A DNA stretch of 64,000 bases from Drechmeria coniospora (taxonomy: Eukaryota; Ascomycota; Sordariomycetes; Hypocreales; Ophiocordycipitaceae): the NCBI RefSeq assembly GCF_001625195.1, contig NC_054391.1:7513157-7577156 (forward strand). The letters are read 5' to 3'. The notes under the pieces are model-generated. The model worked only from the letters and a program-made list of their open reading frames with translations. It did not search any database and was not told where the DNA came from. A program made the translations under genes and the position numbers. Of the stretch, positions 45,977-57,169 are shown in pieces. Positions within the stretch are counted from its first letter, which is position 1. Every line of letters starts with the position of its first letter.

Positions 45977-47480
45977 AGCTCAAGCTGTCGAGGCCGAGCC
46001 TCAGGGAAACAATATTTGTCAAGTAGGTATCAAACGTCCACAATATGATGTCGAGCAGGATCTGGTCATGGGGTAATACAGCCCACAAAGAGCATTTCCC
46101 CCATACGGTAAGCAGTGCGACTGGTGCCCACCTTGCTGACCCGAGGCTCAAGTGGTTGGCGCAGGGAGCACAAGTTACCTATACGGAAATATAATACTGT
46201 AAGCTAAGTACTTGTATTGCATACTTAGCTCCCTTGAACTAATGGCGGGCTGAGGTTCGGCAAAAATGCCCCACAAGAGGAAGGATACTGCATGGATGTA
46301 ATACTTCGTACTCCGTAATACTTCATATTACAGTACAAGTACAGTATTTGAGTGCACTTGAACAAGAATATTGTACGGATTAATTACGGGTTACTCCGTA
46401 CGGATTGTACTCCGGTTAACTATTTGCCTGGAGGGGAAGGCTCGGTACTGTTCATGTACAGTACCTAGTGCGGAGTACATGTACTTAGACGCTGAAGAAT
46501 ACTACCAAAAACATGGCCACCCAACTATCAGATCACCAAAAATATCCAACATTAATGAGTCTATACATAACTTCAACTGTATAACTCATATACAATATTC
46601 ATTCATTGCTGCAACTAGCTGTGCAATACATAAGTATGTACACGCATATATTGAGACTCAACTTGTGGGCAGAGTACAAGGCAGTCTACTGGGTGCAAGC
46701 AGCTAGAGCGCACCTGACTTGCTGAGGGACTGTGGGGCACATTGTATTGCAGCTTTGAGCTCGGAGGATCTTCTTCCTTTCTTTCGTGTGAAACGTCCTG
46801 TGGCCATATGCGGAGCACAGGAAGGGGGCTAATGGTCACGTGACATCATCAATTACCTCGTTGCATATAACACATACTCCGTAGTTAAAAATATATATCC
46901 ATGCTTATAGATATATACTGCAAGAAAAATGTTGGCGAAAATAATTTTTTAAAGAACTATTAACTGTTTTATCTATAAAACTCCCAAGTATTCATTTTAT
47001 TTGTATAAATCATCCGTTTCGATAAACTGATCATATACGGAGTACTCCGTACTTACAGTATTCATGTTTCAAAATGTACAGGTACGTACCCAAAATGGCT
47101 AGCGAAATGCCATTAACGCCTAACGTGCACCGTTAACGGAGTACGCACTTGCAGGAATGTTTTTGTACCAGTACAGGACTCCGTGCTGTATTGTACGTAA
47201 GTACAAGTTGTCGTCTGTGCCGGCCCATCTTGTTTGTACATACTTAGTCGGGGTTATTCGTGTGAACCAGAAAACTATCCAACGAAGCCACCTCACCTCG
47301 TATTGCGCGGCTCGTATTGTCATTGAAACTGTCATCACAACACCGCCAGCGTGCTTCTCTTGGCATTGGGCACACGGTTCATCCAGACCTCGTTCCCTCC
47401 GTGCCGCTGATTCTTGACAGAGCTGGCCGGTCCGGTTTTCTTTTTCGTCCCTCTCGCATGCCTCTTTCTCTACATTGACG
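45977..47480. other. Divergent promoter region with AT-rich island
   Basis: It lies between the ALE1 and ANP1 starts. GTAC-rich and motif-containing sequence at 46.2-46.5 kb; AT-rich block at about 46870-47030, bordered on its right by the 16-bp palindrome at 47036-47051. No gene seen. Confidence 0.6.
47036..47051. repeat. 16-bp palindrome TACGGAGTACTCCGTA
   Basis: Perfect palindrome at the right border of an AT-rich island, about 430 bp upstream of the ANP1 start. Confidence 0.88.
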
Positions 47481-49324
47481 ATGATGCCAAGGCATCACAA
47501 GAGCGGCTTTGCCAACGGCTTGCCGCACGGGAACACATTTGACATCTCTCCCCACAGGTAAACAGTCCCCCCGGTCGACCAAGGTGTCTCTGCGCTATTA
47601 TCGGCTATGCTAAGCACCGAAATGCGCAACAAACAGGTTTCAACCTCGAAGCTCGGCACCCGGAACTCGACGTCGAAGAAAAACTCTGTTCCGCCTCGGC
47701 ATAATTGTGGTGTTGGTTGTCCTCGCCGGTGTGTGGTTGTGGCCTTCCCATCCCGTTTTCTCTATTCTGTCCTTTGGCCTCCTGACCTCGTCGGTCGATC
47801 TCGAACTGGAAACGGTCCGGTACTACGATCTATCCAATGTGCAAGGGACTGCTCGTGGCTGGGAGCGTGAGGAGCGCATCCTGCTTTGCGTACCCCTCCG
47901 CGATGCCGAGCCGCATCTGGCCATGTTCTTCTCACACCTGCGCAATTTCACCTACCCCCATCATCTCATCGACCTTGCATTTCTCGTATCAGATTCCAAG
48001 GACCGAACGCTTCAGCTGTTGGTCGAGAATCTAGAGGTGATCCAGGCAGACGAAGACGCGAAGTTACCCTATGGCGAAATCTCCATCATCGAGAAGGATT
48101 TCGGGCAAAAGGTCAACCAAGACGTGGAGAGCCGTCACGGATTTGCAGCGCAGGCGAGCCGCAGAAAGTTGATGGCGCAAGCTCGGAACTGGCTCCTGAG
48201 TGCAGCACTCAGACCCTATCATTCCTGGGTCTACTGGCGCGATGTCGACGTTGAGACGGCCCCCTTCACCATTCTTGAAGATCTGATGCGCCACAACAAG
48301 GATGTCATCGTTCCGAGTAAGTCTCGGACCTTGCATTTCCGCAGTTCTGTGCCTGGCCACTCTCTGACTCGGTGATAGATGTTTGGCGGCCCCTACCGGA
48401 CTGGCTAGGCGGTGAGCAGCCCTACGACTTGAACTCGTGGCAAGAATCAGAGACAGCACTCGCACTGGCCGACACGCTCGATGAAGATGCCGTCATTGTC
48501 GAAGGCTACGCAGAGTACGCCACATGGAGACCGCACCTGGCATACCTTCGCGATCCTTTCGGAGATCCAGACATGGAAATGGAAATTGACGGCGTCGGAG
48601 GTGTCAGCATTCTGGCGAAGGCCAAGGTCTTCCGCAGCGGCGTACACTTTCCCGCATTCAGCTTCCAGAAACATGCCGAAACGGAGGGTTTCGGCAAGGT
48701 ATGTCTGCCTAATCCCACTTCCGTCTCCGTCTCCGTCTCCGTGCATGACGACTCTAGGTTCGGACCGTAAGAGCGCTAACATTGGTGATAGATGGCGAGG
48801 CGGATGGATTACTCGGTGGTTGGTTTGCCCCACTACGTCATTTGGCATCTATACGAGCCCAGCGTAGACGACATTAGACACATGGAGGTATGATAACAGG
48901 TCGATGCTTTTCAAGAATGATTTTGACTGACTAACTGGACGTGCAGGAAATGGAGCAGGAGCGGATTGCGCGTGAGAAGGAAGAGCAAGAGAAGAAGGAG
49001 AAGGAGAAGAAGATCAAGGAAGAGTTTGGAGATGCCAATCCCCAGTGGGAGAAAGACAAACAGGACTTGCAGTCGCAGAAGAAGAAGCAGGATGCCGATT
49101 CCCTCGGCAAAGGAGCGGCAGCCAAAGCAGCTGGGGCGGCAGCCGGAGGTGATAAGCCTGCCGCCGGAGCCGCCGCAAAGGCCGCTGCGAAGGCTGCTGC
49201 GAAGGCTGCTGCGAAGGCCGGTGCTAAGCCCGCCGCCGGAGCGGCTGCTAAGGCCGCTGCCAAGGCTGGTGCTAAGCCCGCCGCCGGAGCGGCTGCTAAG
49301 GCCGCTGCCAAGGCCGCTGCTTGA
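47481..49324 (+). CDS. ANP1: Golgi mannosyltransferase complex subunit, Anp1 family
   Basis: Type II Golgi protein of the Anp1/Mnn9/Van1 family, which elongates the alpha-1,6-mannan backbone of N-glycans. Exons 47481-47557, 47637-48316, 48379-48698, 48792-48887 and 48947-49324 give 516 residues. A short cytosolic N-terminus (with RRRRK) is followed by a signal anchor (LGIIVVLVVLAGVWLW). The catalytic domain has ILLCVPLRDAEPHL, the DVD metal site in YWRDVDVETAP, and IVEGYAEYATWRPH. After YVIWHLYEPSVDD comes a charged coiled segment (EMEQERIAREKEEQEKKEKE). The last roughly 75 residues are almost only Ala, Lys, Gly and Pro in 16-residue repeats. Anp1 fits best because of the charged C-terminal coil, but Mnn9-type cannot be fully excluded. 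Intron 48699-48791 contains a short CCGTCT repeat. Confidence 0.9.
49105..49321 (+). repeat. Coding tandem repeat, Lys/Ala/Gly/Pro tail of ANP1
   Basis: Roughly 48-bp units coding for AAKAAAKAGAKPAAGA. The two 3'-most units are almost identical at DNA level (GCTAAGCCCGCCGCCGGAGC recurs). Such a repeat can change length by slippage. Confidence 0.85.
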
Positions 49325-49756
49325 TCGTCCCATCATTGCAACATACGTCGATGAAAGTCGTAATTTTCTTTTCCATATTTCCCATGCAATCGCTCAGTCA
49401 AGCTTGCCGCCCTTGCGGCAGAATAGATAGTAGCCAATGTTAGCTTTCCAGTACGACAAGAATCAGATTGACTTCGTGAGCATAACCCTAGCGAGGTTGG
49501 TGGGTTCTATTTTTATTCAATATCAGGATCATGCAATCGTTCACGCTTCGTTGGCCCAGCGAACCTATCCATAGGAGATCCATGGCGATACATATTTCCG
49601 ATAAGCAGTAGACGAAGCAGGAACGAACGTTCGGTTCGTTTTGATAGTAAGGAAGAGAACATCGACTCGGTAACTAAAGTCTGGCTGCGGGGAACTACTG
49701 CAAGGACTCCCTTCAAGCACAAAATGGCTCTACAACAGGGAGATATATGCTGTTAC
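49325..49756. other. Convergent 3' flanks of ANP1 and RKI1
   Basis: Untranslated sequence only; nothing recognisable. Confidence 0.65.
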
Positions 49757-50670
49757 TCAAGCTGCCAGTTGCACTTGGACCTCCCCGTTAGGCATCCCAA
49801 AGTATGCGGCAATAGGCTTCTGGGTTTGCAGCTCCTTGGGCAGGCTAGCGGCTTGCTGTCCATTGGATTCGTGAAACAAGCCAATCTCGACGACACCAGG
49901 AACGCGGAGCAACTCTTGGGCCAAAAGGTCGATATGCCAGACCCCATTCATGCCCTTACCTTCCGTCTCCGCCGTCAAATCCTTGGATAACAGAAGGGGG
50001 GGGAATGGGGCATCTATGATCCACATGCCATTGTCGGTCACGCATTCTCCGGCTTTGTTGGGCAATCCGGACCGGATGGTCGCATTGGCGCTGCCCATGG
50101 TGCGAAGACGGGACAGAACGTCCGGGGCGGCAAGGGGGACAACCTCAATGGGGATCGTCTTCCACTTGGTACACAGCCTCGTGGACTGCTTGCGTGAGTC
50201 TTGCGTTGAATTGCGTTAACGGCTTATTCCCATCTGCCTTACGGATGGATGAACATGTGACGATACTTACCCGCAACTGCAATAAACTTCCTGGCCGCGA
50301 CGGCCACGAGCTTCTCCTGGAGCAGACAGGCGCCACCACCCTTGATCAGGTTGAGTTCTTCATCCACTTCATCTGCGCCGTCGAACGCGACATCGAGAGC
50401 CACAGGCAGTCCGTCCAGAATTGGCCGTTCGTCGAGGTTGCAGAGTGTCAGGCCAGCCTTTCGAATCAGACCCTTCGACTGGCTACCGGTGGGGATGAAA
50501 GTCATCTGGCCGTAGAACTCTGGTCCTTTGCCAACGATAGCTTCTACAACGTAGACGACCGTGCTGCCAGAACCAATGCCAATGTACTTGTATTTTGGCA
50601 ACAAATGCTCATCGACGGCCCGGGCAGCTGCGAGTTTCTTCGCAGCCTCGATGAGAGTTGCGTCGGCCAT
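49757..50670 (-). CDS. RKI1: Ribose-5-phosphate isomerase A
   Basis: Interconverts ribose-5-phosphate and ribulose-5-phosphate in the non-oxidative pentose phosphate pathway, cytosolic. Exons in reading order 50670-50271 and 50199-49757 (71-nt intron) give 280 residues. RpiA landmarks: IGIGSGSTVVYVVEAI (phosphate-binding GSGST), FIPTGSQSKGLI, DVAFDGADEVDEELNLIKGG with the catalytic Asp/Glu region (DGADE), and LLQEKLVAVAARKFIAVAD, the last Asp codon completed across the intron. The second exon carries KTIPIEVVPLA and the C-terminal domain with VTDNGMWIIDA. All motifs are intact. Confidence 0.96.
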
Positions 50671-51637
50671 AGTTCGGCGGGACCTTGTCGGTACTTTGCA
50701 CGCGTGGTATTATAACTTTAATGACGGGAGAATGAAAAGATTGAACTTGCCCGGACCATTTTTGTTACCATCAACGAAGCCTTGCGAGGAGGGGAGTTGG
50801 GATTTGAACGAACAGAGTGGATAAGTCGTCCCAGTATGTACTTACTGTACAGTACGTACTTCACGCAAGGTACACAGAACTCTGGGTCGTAATCGGGATT
50901 TTCGAGGTGAAGAGCTACAAGCACTGATTTACAAGTACTTGTACTTACCTTGGACTGTCACCACCCGCATGCCGCTAGGGGTTGGTAGGTACTTGTACTT
51001 GCTTGCACGTAATAGGAGTACTGTACGGATCAAGTACATTCAAGCTCAAGCAGGGCATATTCTTGTACTGTAATTGTCTTGTGCAAGTATACTGTACTAA
51101 GTCATAAGCATGAGGTTCTAAACACATGTGTGTATTAATACTTACTTGCACGAAAAAGTGCCTTATTGTGTGGGTACTTAGCTCTGACAGAGTACTCCGT
51201 ACCATGGCTAGGTAGCTGGTATCGACGCTACTCCGCAGATCTCGTCTGTACCCAGTGCTTCAACATCTATCGGAACCTGCCAAGGAGAATCGATTCACCG
51301 TCCCCGTCCTTGGAGAGCACGACGAAATGCGATGCAGAGTACGCAAGATTCTTGGACTTGTAGCTTCATCCTTTGCAGTACCAATTCACTCGCTTCCAGG
51401 TTGCTCTTGCATAACCCCTCCAACTAAAGCTGTCCCATGAACTTATGGCATCGGCTTGAGCAGCAGTGGGTGTGATATGACTTCCTCGTAAGCCCATCCA
51501 TCCTGGGTGAGTCAAGGGGATGAATGAGCGCATGTGCGTGGGTGCACAGAAAAACAACAGGTACATGCCACTTCTTGAATCGTATTCGTTCACGCAACCC
51601 CTTCAGCCCCTTGCTGGCTGGCATGCAAGCACCGTGC
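50671..51637. other. Spacer between RKI1 promoter and TYR1 3' end
   Basis: It contains GTAC-rich, motif-bearing sequence at about 50830-51240, including AGTACTCCGTACC near 51191. No gene is supported. Confidence 0.6.
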
Positions 51638-53476
51638 TCACTCATCCATGGCAGGCTTCTGGCCCTCAAGCACCATCTTCATCATCTGATCACCTACCAC
51701 CTTCGCGTCGGCGAAGCGCGGCTCGAAAAATTGCTGCGTACTAACGAAGCGCTTCTCCCACGTCTCGAAGTGACCGAGGGTCACGCACTCGGCCCATCCG
51801 CGGGCTGCAAAGGTGAACTCGAGGTCGTCGCTGCGATACGTCTTGTCCTCGACCGCCGTACGCAGCGCCGAGTCCAGCAAGGAGGTGTTTCGAAACAGGT
51901 GCTCCGTCACGCCCAGCCGCAGCCGGAAGAGCGGAGTGCTGCACAACATGTGGTCGTAGGGCACGATGTCGAGTGCTGCCCAGCAGTCAACCATGGCGAC
52001 GAGCGAGAGGTGGTTGTTCGGTCGCGCCGGCGCGTCCGACGGCGTGCCGAGGGAGAAGTAGGACAGCATCGACGATTCGATGAGCGGTCGTTTTTCCCAC
52101 GTCGTCGACGGACCGAACACCTTGTCGCGAGCGTGGTAGACGCGCTTCCGGAGCCCGTCGAGGTTTCCCTCGAGCATGAGCTTGTACAGGTCCGTCACGC
52201 TCTTCGCGTACTGCGCGACCTGCTCTCGAGCCTCCGGGTTGAGGATGGCGAGCCCGGCGTAGACGTGCCACTTCTGGCTGTAGATGCGGAGCATTATGTT
52301 GACCTTGACATTCTCCATGCCTCCCACGTACCGGCTCAGCTCCCAGGGGAACTGCCGGTTCGCGTGCCATGCCTTGCCCATCGACAGAAAGGCTGCGTGC
52401 GTCACCGCCTGTGTGTCGGCCGTGATCCGATCGTGTTCTCGGGCCGTGAGGTAGACAAATTTGGACCGCAGACAACTCAGCACCGTCTCGACCTGGCGCA
52501 GCGTCGAGTCGGAAGCACGGTGCTGGATGAGCACCAGCGGCTGGTTGTGGGGATCCACCCCGGGGCCGTGGAGGGAGTGGCAGGAGACGATGGACACGTC
52601 GGCGGGGAGGTGAGCCTCGAAGGCTGCGATCTCGGGCGATTTGCACGATGTCTGGCCGCCGACGATGGCTCCCATCTTGGTGGCTGGACCCCCTCCATTA
52701 GAACGAATCTGGGCTACACAAGTACAGAACGAGAGAGGAACGCATACAAGGGCCGTACTGGCCAATCACACGGTCGATCACAGCCGCCTCGACGCTGTAG
52801 ATGATATAATCGCTGGCTCGGGATACGAGATGGCCGTTGCGACAGATTTCAATGTTTTTCTAATCTCTGACCGATTCAGCATGCGACATTGGCGCGCAAA
52901 GCATTGGCAGCTACAGCAGCCGAGGACGCAGTTCGTACTCTTCCGGTGTACTTTTCCTTGAGACTATCGTAGCTATCTTCCCTGTCGCAGGCCAGGATCC
53001 TATCCGCGGAACATTACGTGTCATCATTGTCCTGCCTGAGCCATGGTCAGCGTCTTCTCGTATTGAACCCGAGCCACGGTCAAACAGATGAGGGAAAGTG
53101 CAGTTTTCTTCAGACTGTAGTGTAAAAAGGTAGCTAGCATGTTCATCAGTGAGAATCCGGGCCAGGGACTGGGAGCCGGAACGGACCCCAGGTGGACCCG
53201 GATAATACTCGAGCCAAATGCGCTCTAGTCATCAGGAGAAAACGAGGACGGAGATGATGAAAGGAAAGTGAGAAGGAAAAGGGTGAGCTTACCAAAGCTA
53301 CGGCGGAACCGTAGCGATCAACGCCTCACACAGATCCGCATCATTCACATCACCATGGCAACTCACCTCCAGCCAGCGGCAGATAGCTTCTCGGCGTACA
53401 TCCTGCCCATGTCACCCATGCCTATCAGTCCAACGACAAAATTTTCCATGTCGGCTGGGATAGCGAACGTAGCCAT
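51638..53476 (-). CDS. TYR1: Prephenate dehydrogenase
   Basis: NADP-dependent oxidative decarboxylation of prephenate to 4-hydroxyphenylpyruvate in tyrosine synthesis. Exons in reading order: 53476-53367, 52999-52939, 52859-52748, 52683-51638, giving 442 residues, near yeast Tyr1. The N-terminal Rossmann motif GLIGMGDMGRMYAEKL lies in exon 1. Exon 2 continues with ACDREDSYDSL, exon 3 with NGHLVSRASDYIIYSVE, and exon 4 with KMGAIVGGQTSCKSPEI and VSCHSLHGPGVDP. The C-terminal helical domain follows. Intron 1 (53366-53000, 367 nt) is by far the longest in the window; intron 2 uses the uncommon donor GTACGA, also seen in the P450. A long open frame on the opposite strand is a shadow of exon 4. 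Confidence 0.93.
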
Positions 53477-54350
53477 CACTTCTGTCTGCTGCTGGACGGA
53501 CTGAAACAGAAGCCAAGGCTAGCATTGCAGGTGCCCCTCCGAGGCAAGACTTCCTGAGCTCTCTCCAATGATCAACGGCGGCGCGCTTGAGAAAGCGAGG
53601 GCTGTAGTCAAAGTGAAGCTCGCGGGCGGTCTTGGGAAGAAGGAGGAAAGAAAATTAGGTTTAGTAGGTAACGAGAAATTTTATATTGCTTTTGAGGTCG
53701 TTATTGCTTATTAAGCCATTGTGGGCAGGAAATCTGGGTAGGTGGAGGTGCCCCTCCTTGCTTTGCCCATGTAAGTAGGGCGTACTCCGTACAAGTACTG
53801 TACTTACTGTACTTGTTTGTACACGTAAGTAAGTACTCCGTGCTGATATTGCTTGTACAAGTACTTATGTCCACCTGTGAGCACTCCTACTCCGTAACTA
53901 CTATGCGCAAGGAATCAAATTGCCATATGAGTCAGGAGAACACAATTGTCTTCAACTATTTCGAAGGTCATGATGGGCAGAAATATAGATAAATGTATGT
54001 AATTACATGTTATTTCTCGCTGCATGTAAATGTACTATCAACAATATCGTTGACATTGACGTAGGGTAAGCTGCCACTGAGAGATACAGGTAGGTACATG
54101 ATAATAATATTCGGTAAGTACTTTTACGTTCCTGCATTCTCCTCCTTCAGGGTTCCTCCCAGGAATCAAGGCTCCACGCCCTACCGGAACTCCAGGGCCC
54201 AAAAGCAAGAGAGTATTCACATACCACTGTACAATTATTTGCACATACTTACTTCCTACTTACATACTTATGCGTCAGTACATCTATATCTAACTGCCCT
54301 GCAAATCGTCCATCTCGGTTCCTGATCGGCGAACTCCTAAACTCCTTGGC
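53477..54350. other. Divergent promoter region of TYR1 and the RCC1-repeat gene
   Basis: No gene. GTAC-rich motif sequence at about 53770-53900 and AT-rich sequence near 53980-54050. Short frames in 54.1-54.3 kb are not supported. Confidence 0.6.
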
Positions 54351-55499
54351 ATGGACGGCACATTTGCCTTGGGCTCCAATGGCTCCGGTCAACTAGGCAT
54401 TGGCCACAAGGACGACGTCTGCGTACCGAAACAATCTCAATTCTACCCCAGCCCTCCATCCTCTCCCGTCGTAAAGATTGCTGCCGGAGGAAATCACGCC
54501 CTTCTTCTCACGCAGGCCGGTGAGCTGTATTGGAGCGGTGACTCGACGAGCGGGGCCTGTGGTGCCACAACGTCTCAAGTCTCAGCCTCGGTCTTTCAAC
54601 AGGTTCGCCTCACCAATGACGCTCAGGAACAAGCCGTCGGCCACATCGAACTCGTCGCCGTTACGTGGGAGGCGTCATTTATCGTGGCAAGAGATGGCCA
54701 AGGCAAGAGGACAAATCTCTTCTCCTTCGGTGCCGGCAACAAGGGCGAGCTGGGCGTCGGGGAACTATTGGTGCGAACGCCAACGGCCACCCTTTTCAAA
54801 GGGTTTCCCCCCGCCCACACCGAGATTGTCGATCTAGACGCCTGCATGGGACACGTCGTTGTCGTCTTGAGCAACGGAGATGCCTACGGCTGGGGCAATG
54901 GCCGCAAGGGGCAAATAGGCCTTCCGGGCGCCGTAGTTCATTCACCGCGCAAGATCGACAACGTAGGCTTCAGCGTGTCGCGAGCAGTATGCGCCAAAGA
55001 ATCGACATGCTTGTTTGGAGAAGCCGGGAGCGGAGAGATGCGGATAGTAGGATCGGATAAGTGGGGTTTATGCTCCAAAGCACCTGCTGAGGCGCCAGCG
55101 TGGATAGATGTTGCTGCCAGCTGGGGCGACTTCTACATATTGCGGCAAGATGGCTCATTGTTGGGCTGGGGCCGAGATGATCACGGCCAACTCCCTCCTC
55201 CAAATCTTCCTCGTATCGTCAAGATTGCCGCTGGCAGCGAACACGTCGTCGCCCTCTCGGAAGACGGCGACGTGCTGGCATGGGGATGGAGCGAGCACGG
55301 AAACTGCGGGCCGCAACTTGATACCAACAATGTCAAAGGCCGGCCGAGGGCGATCGCCTCATCCAAATACATCCCACCCAGTTGTCGCATAGATGGCATC
55401 GGTGCTGGATGGGCCACCAGTTGGATCTGCATCCAGAGTGCGGGCTCTTCGGAAACTGAGGATCGACCCGGTTGTGATTCCGCCACATCTCGAGTCTAA
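54351..55499 (+). CDS. RCC1-repeat (beta-propeller) protein, Ats1-like
   Basis: Single exon, 382 residues, without signal or membrane segments. Several RCC1 repeats are visible by their Gly-rich signature: FALGSNGSGQLGIGH near the N-terminus, FSFGAGNKGELGVG, YGWGNGRKGQIGL, LLGWGRDDHGQLPP and LAWGWSEHGNCGP. Each is preceded by a strand of the type HALLLTQAGELYWSG or HVVALSEDGDVLAWG, so it should fold as a beta-propeller. Size and single-domain layout resemble yeast Ats1, which works with Kti11 in Elongator/diphthamide-related modification, but many RCC1 proteins share these traits, so no symbol is given. Its stop lies 10 bp from the RAD9 stop. Confidence 0.82.
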   Translation: MDGTFALGSNGSGQLGIGHKDDVCVPKQSQFYPSPPSSPVVKIAAGGNHALLLTQAGELYWSGDSTSGACGATTSQVSASVFQQVRLTNDAQEQAVGHIELVAVTWEASFIVARDGQGKRTNLFSFGAGNKGELGVGELLVRTPTATLFKGFPPAHTEIVDLDACMGHVVVVLSNGDAYGWGNGRKGQIGLPGAVVHSPRKIDNVGFSVSRAVCAKESTCLFGEAGSGEMRIVGSDKWGLCSKAPAEAPAWIDVAASWGDFYILRQDGSLLGWGRDDHGQLPPPNLPRIVKIAAGSEHVVALSEDGDVLAWGWSEHGNCGPQLDTNNVKGRPRAIASSKYIPPSCRIDGIGAGWATSWICIQSAGSSETEDRPGCDSATSRV

Positions 55500-55509
55500 C
55501 AGCATAGCT

Positions 55510-57169
55510 TTAGTCAGGAAAAAGTGCTAGGCCCTTCACGTCTGACAGCTTTTGTGTCGGTTCCAGAAACGTCGACGGAGCGGGAAGATCCGCCGACTCG
55601 TCCACGGCGCCGTGCCTTTCCTCCACCCGGCTCATGGCCATGGCCGTGTGATGCTGTGACGGATTGTTTGTCAGTCAGTCGACTCTACACCGTCGCGTCC
55701 GGTACGCACAGATACAAGGGCACTCACGGGATCGGCACTGTGGTCCCACTCTAGTCTAGTATCTTCCTCGCCGTCATCCTCATCCTGAACCGGTTCCCAG
55801 CCGGCGTCATCCACAAACAAGGACTCTGATCTCAACGTCGGCGGAGGCGGCTTCTGTGACGGCCGCAGATCAAAGGCGCCGATTCGAGAAGCGCTGGCCC
55901 TCGCAGCACTGACATGGGGTGTCGAACTTGGTCCCGGCCCTCTGAGTGAGGGGAACGGCACCGGCGACGGCACGGCTTGGGCTTGTACCAGCTTCTGCGG
56001 TGGGTTGAACGGTCCCATGCTCGTTCCGTCCGTCGGCGGCTCCAATCGGGTACCTGTGCTTTGTGGTCCATTCTTGCGACCCTTTCTCGTCTTCTGCTTC
56101 GCGTTGCTCCCCCGCTCCCCGACTGTCATGATCAGGAATTCGCACGAGATGGCGTCGCCAGTATAGGAGAGCTGGATAGGTCGAGCGGGAAGAGCGTATC
56201 GGGCTGACAGAACGTTGCCCGTAATGCCGGCGTGCTGGATGATGGCGCGAAAATCCTTGACGGAAATGACAATGTGGAGCTTGTCCTCGACATCGATGTC
56301 GTCGAATTCGTCCACCTCGACGGCGATGGACGTTTGCAGTGGCTTCTTGAGAACCGCTTCGAGCGAGGTCAGTGGTCACGCCATCGTAGAGCATAAATAA
56401 AATTCACCCACCATCTTCGCTCACCGTCTTTTCGCTAAAGCAAGTGAAGTTTACCCGATCGCCATCGGTGTTGATGTCGAGGTACTCGATACCTGGGCCA
56501 AAATGATCCATCAGCTGCCGAAGAGTTCTTGAAGAAATCGTCCAGTGATGCGGAGAGTCCTCTCTGCTGAACTTTGCATGTACAGGAACGGCGACCTCGA
56601 AGGGGAGACGGTGCGTGGAGGTCAGCCCGTTTCTGAATACGATGCGAGCAATGAACCGGCTGTTGACACCCTCGCCATCCTCAATCGCAACATCACACCG
56701 CTCGATCAGTGATTGCTTCTCGGCATCCCTCTGGATGTCGACGCTGGACCGGCTCCTGAAAAGTGAAATGAGGGCCTGCAGTTCGATTTCAGCGACCCAG
56801 GAAAGAGAGGAACGATGCCTCCCGGCATGATCCAACATACGCGAATGTAGAGACTACAGTAAACTCTTTCTCGAAACTGGCCTCCCGGCTGGTACTGATA
56901 TCTCGAGAAGAACTTGCTTGTCGCAAACCGCACGCTGGCGTAGGCAGACTTGGAGTTATTGAGGGTTGTGAGAATAAACTATAGTCATCATGGTTGATCT
57001 TGGTAAGTGGATCAAGCACTGGTCATCGATCGGTACGGCACGATGATGCACTAACGGAATCCTTTCGAGCCTCCAGGAAGACGTCGTCGCTGAACTTGTT
57101 CAGGCAGATGAGCGCATCGCGAAACCCTGTCACGCCTTCTTCGCTTAATGTGAACTCGAGCACTGCCAT
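55510..57169 (-). CDS. RAD9: DNA damage checkpoint clamp protein Rad9
   Basis: Subunit of the nuclear 9-1-1 (Rad9-Hus1-Rad1) sliding clamp that signals DNA damage. Exons in reading order: 57169-57056, 56978-56841, 56775-56412, 56356-55728, 55653-55510, giving 462 residues. The PCNA-like N-terminus reads MAVLEFTLSEEGVTGFRDAL then LNNSKSAYASVRFATSKFFS; SLYIRALISLFRSR spans the exon 2-3 join. The second PCNA-like half includes AVLKKPLQTSIAVEVDEFDD and PIQLSYTGDAISCEFLIMT. The C-terminal tail is Ser/Pro-rich and disordered, the usual site for kinase targets, and ends EPTQKLSDVKGLALFPD, a motif seen at fungal Rad9 ends. All five exons join in phase. Confidence 0.92.

Noticed and set aside
51524..52804. 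Long plus-strand open frame (426 codons)
   Set aside because: It is antisense to TYR1 exon 4, which encodes a clear prephenate dehydrogenase. The antisense product is Arg/His/Val-rich with no family features, a typical shadow of GC-rich coding DNA.
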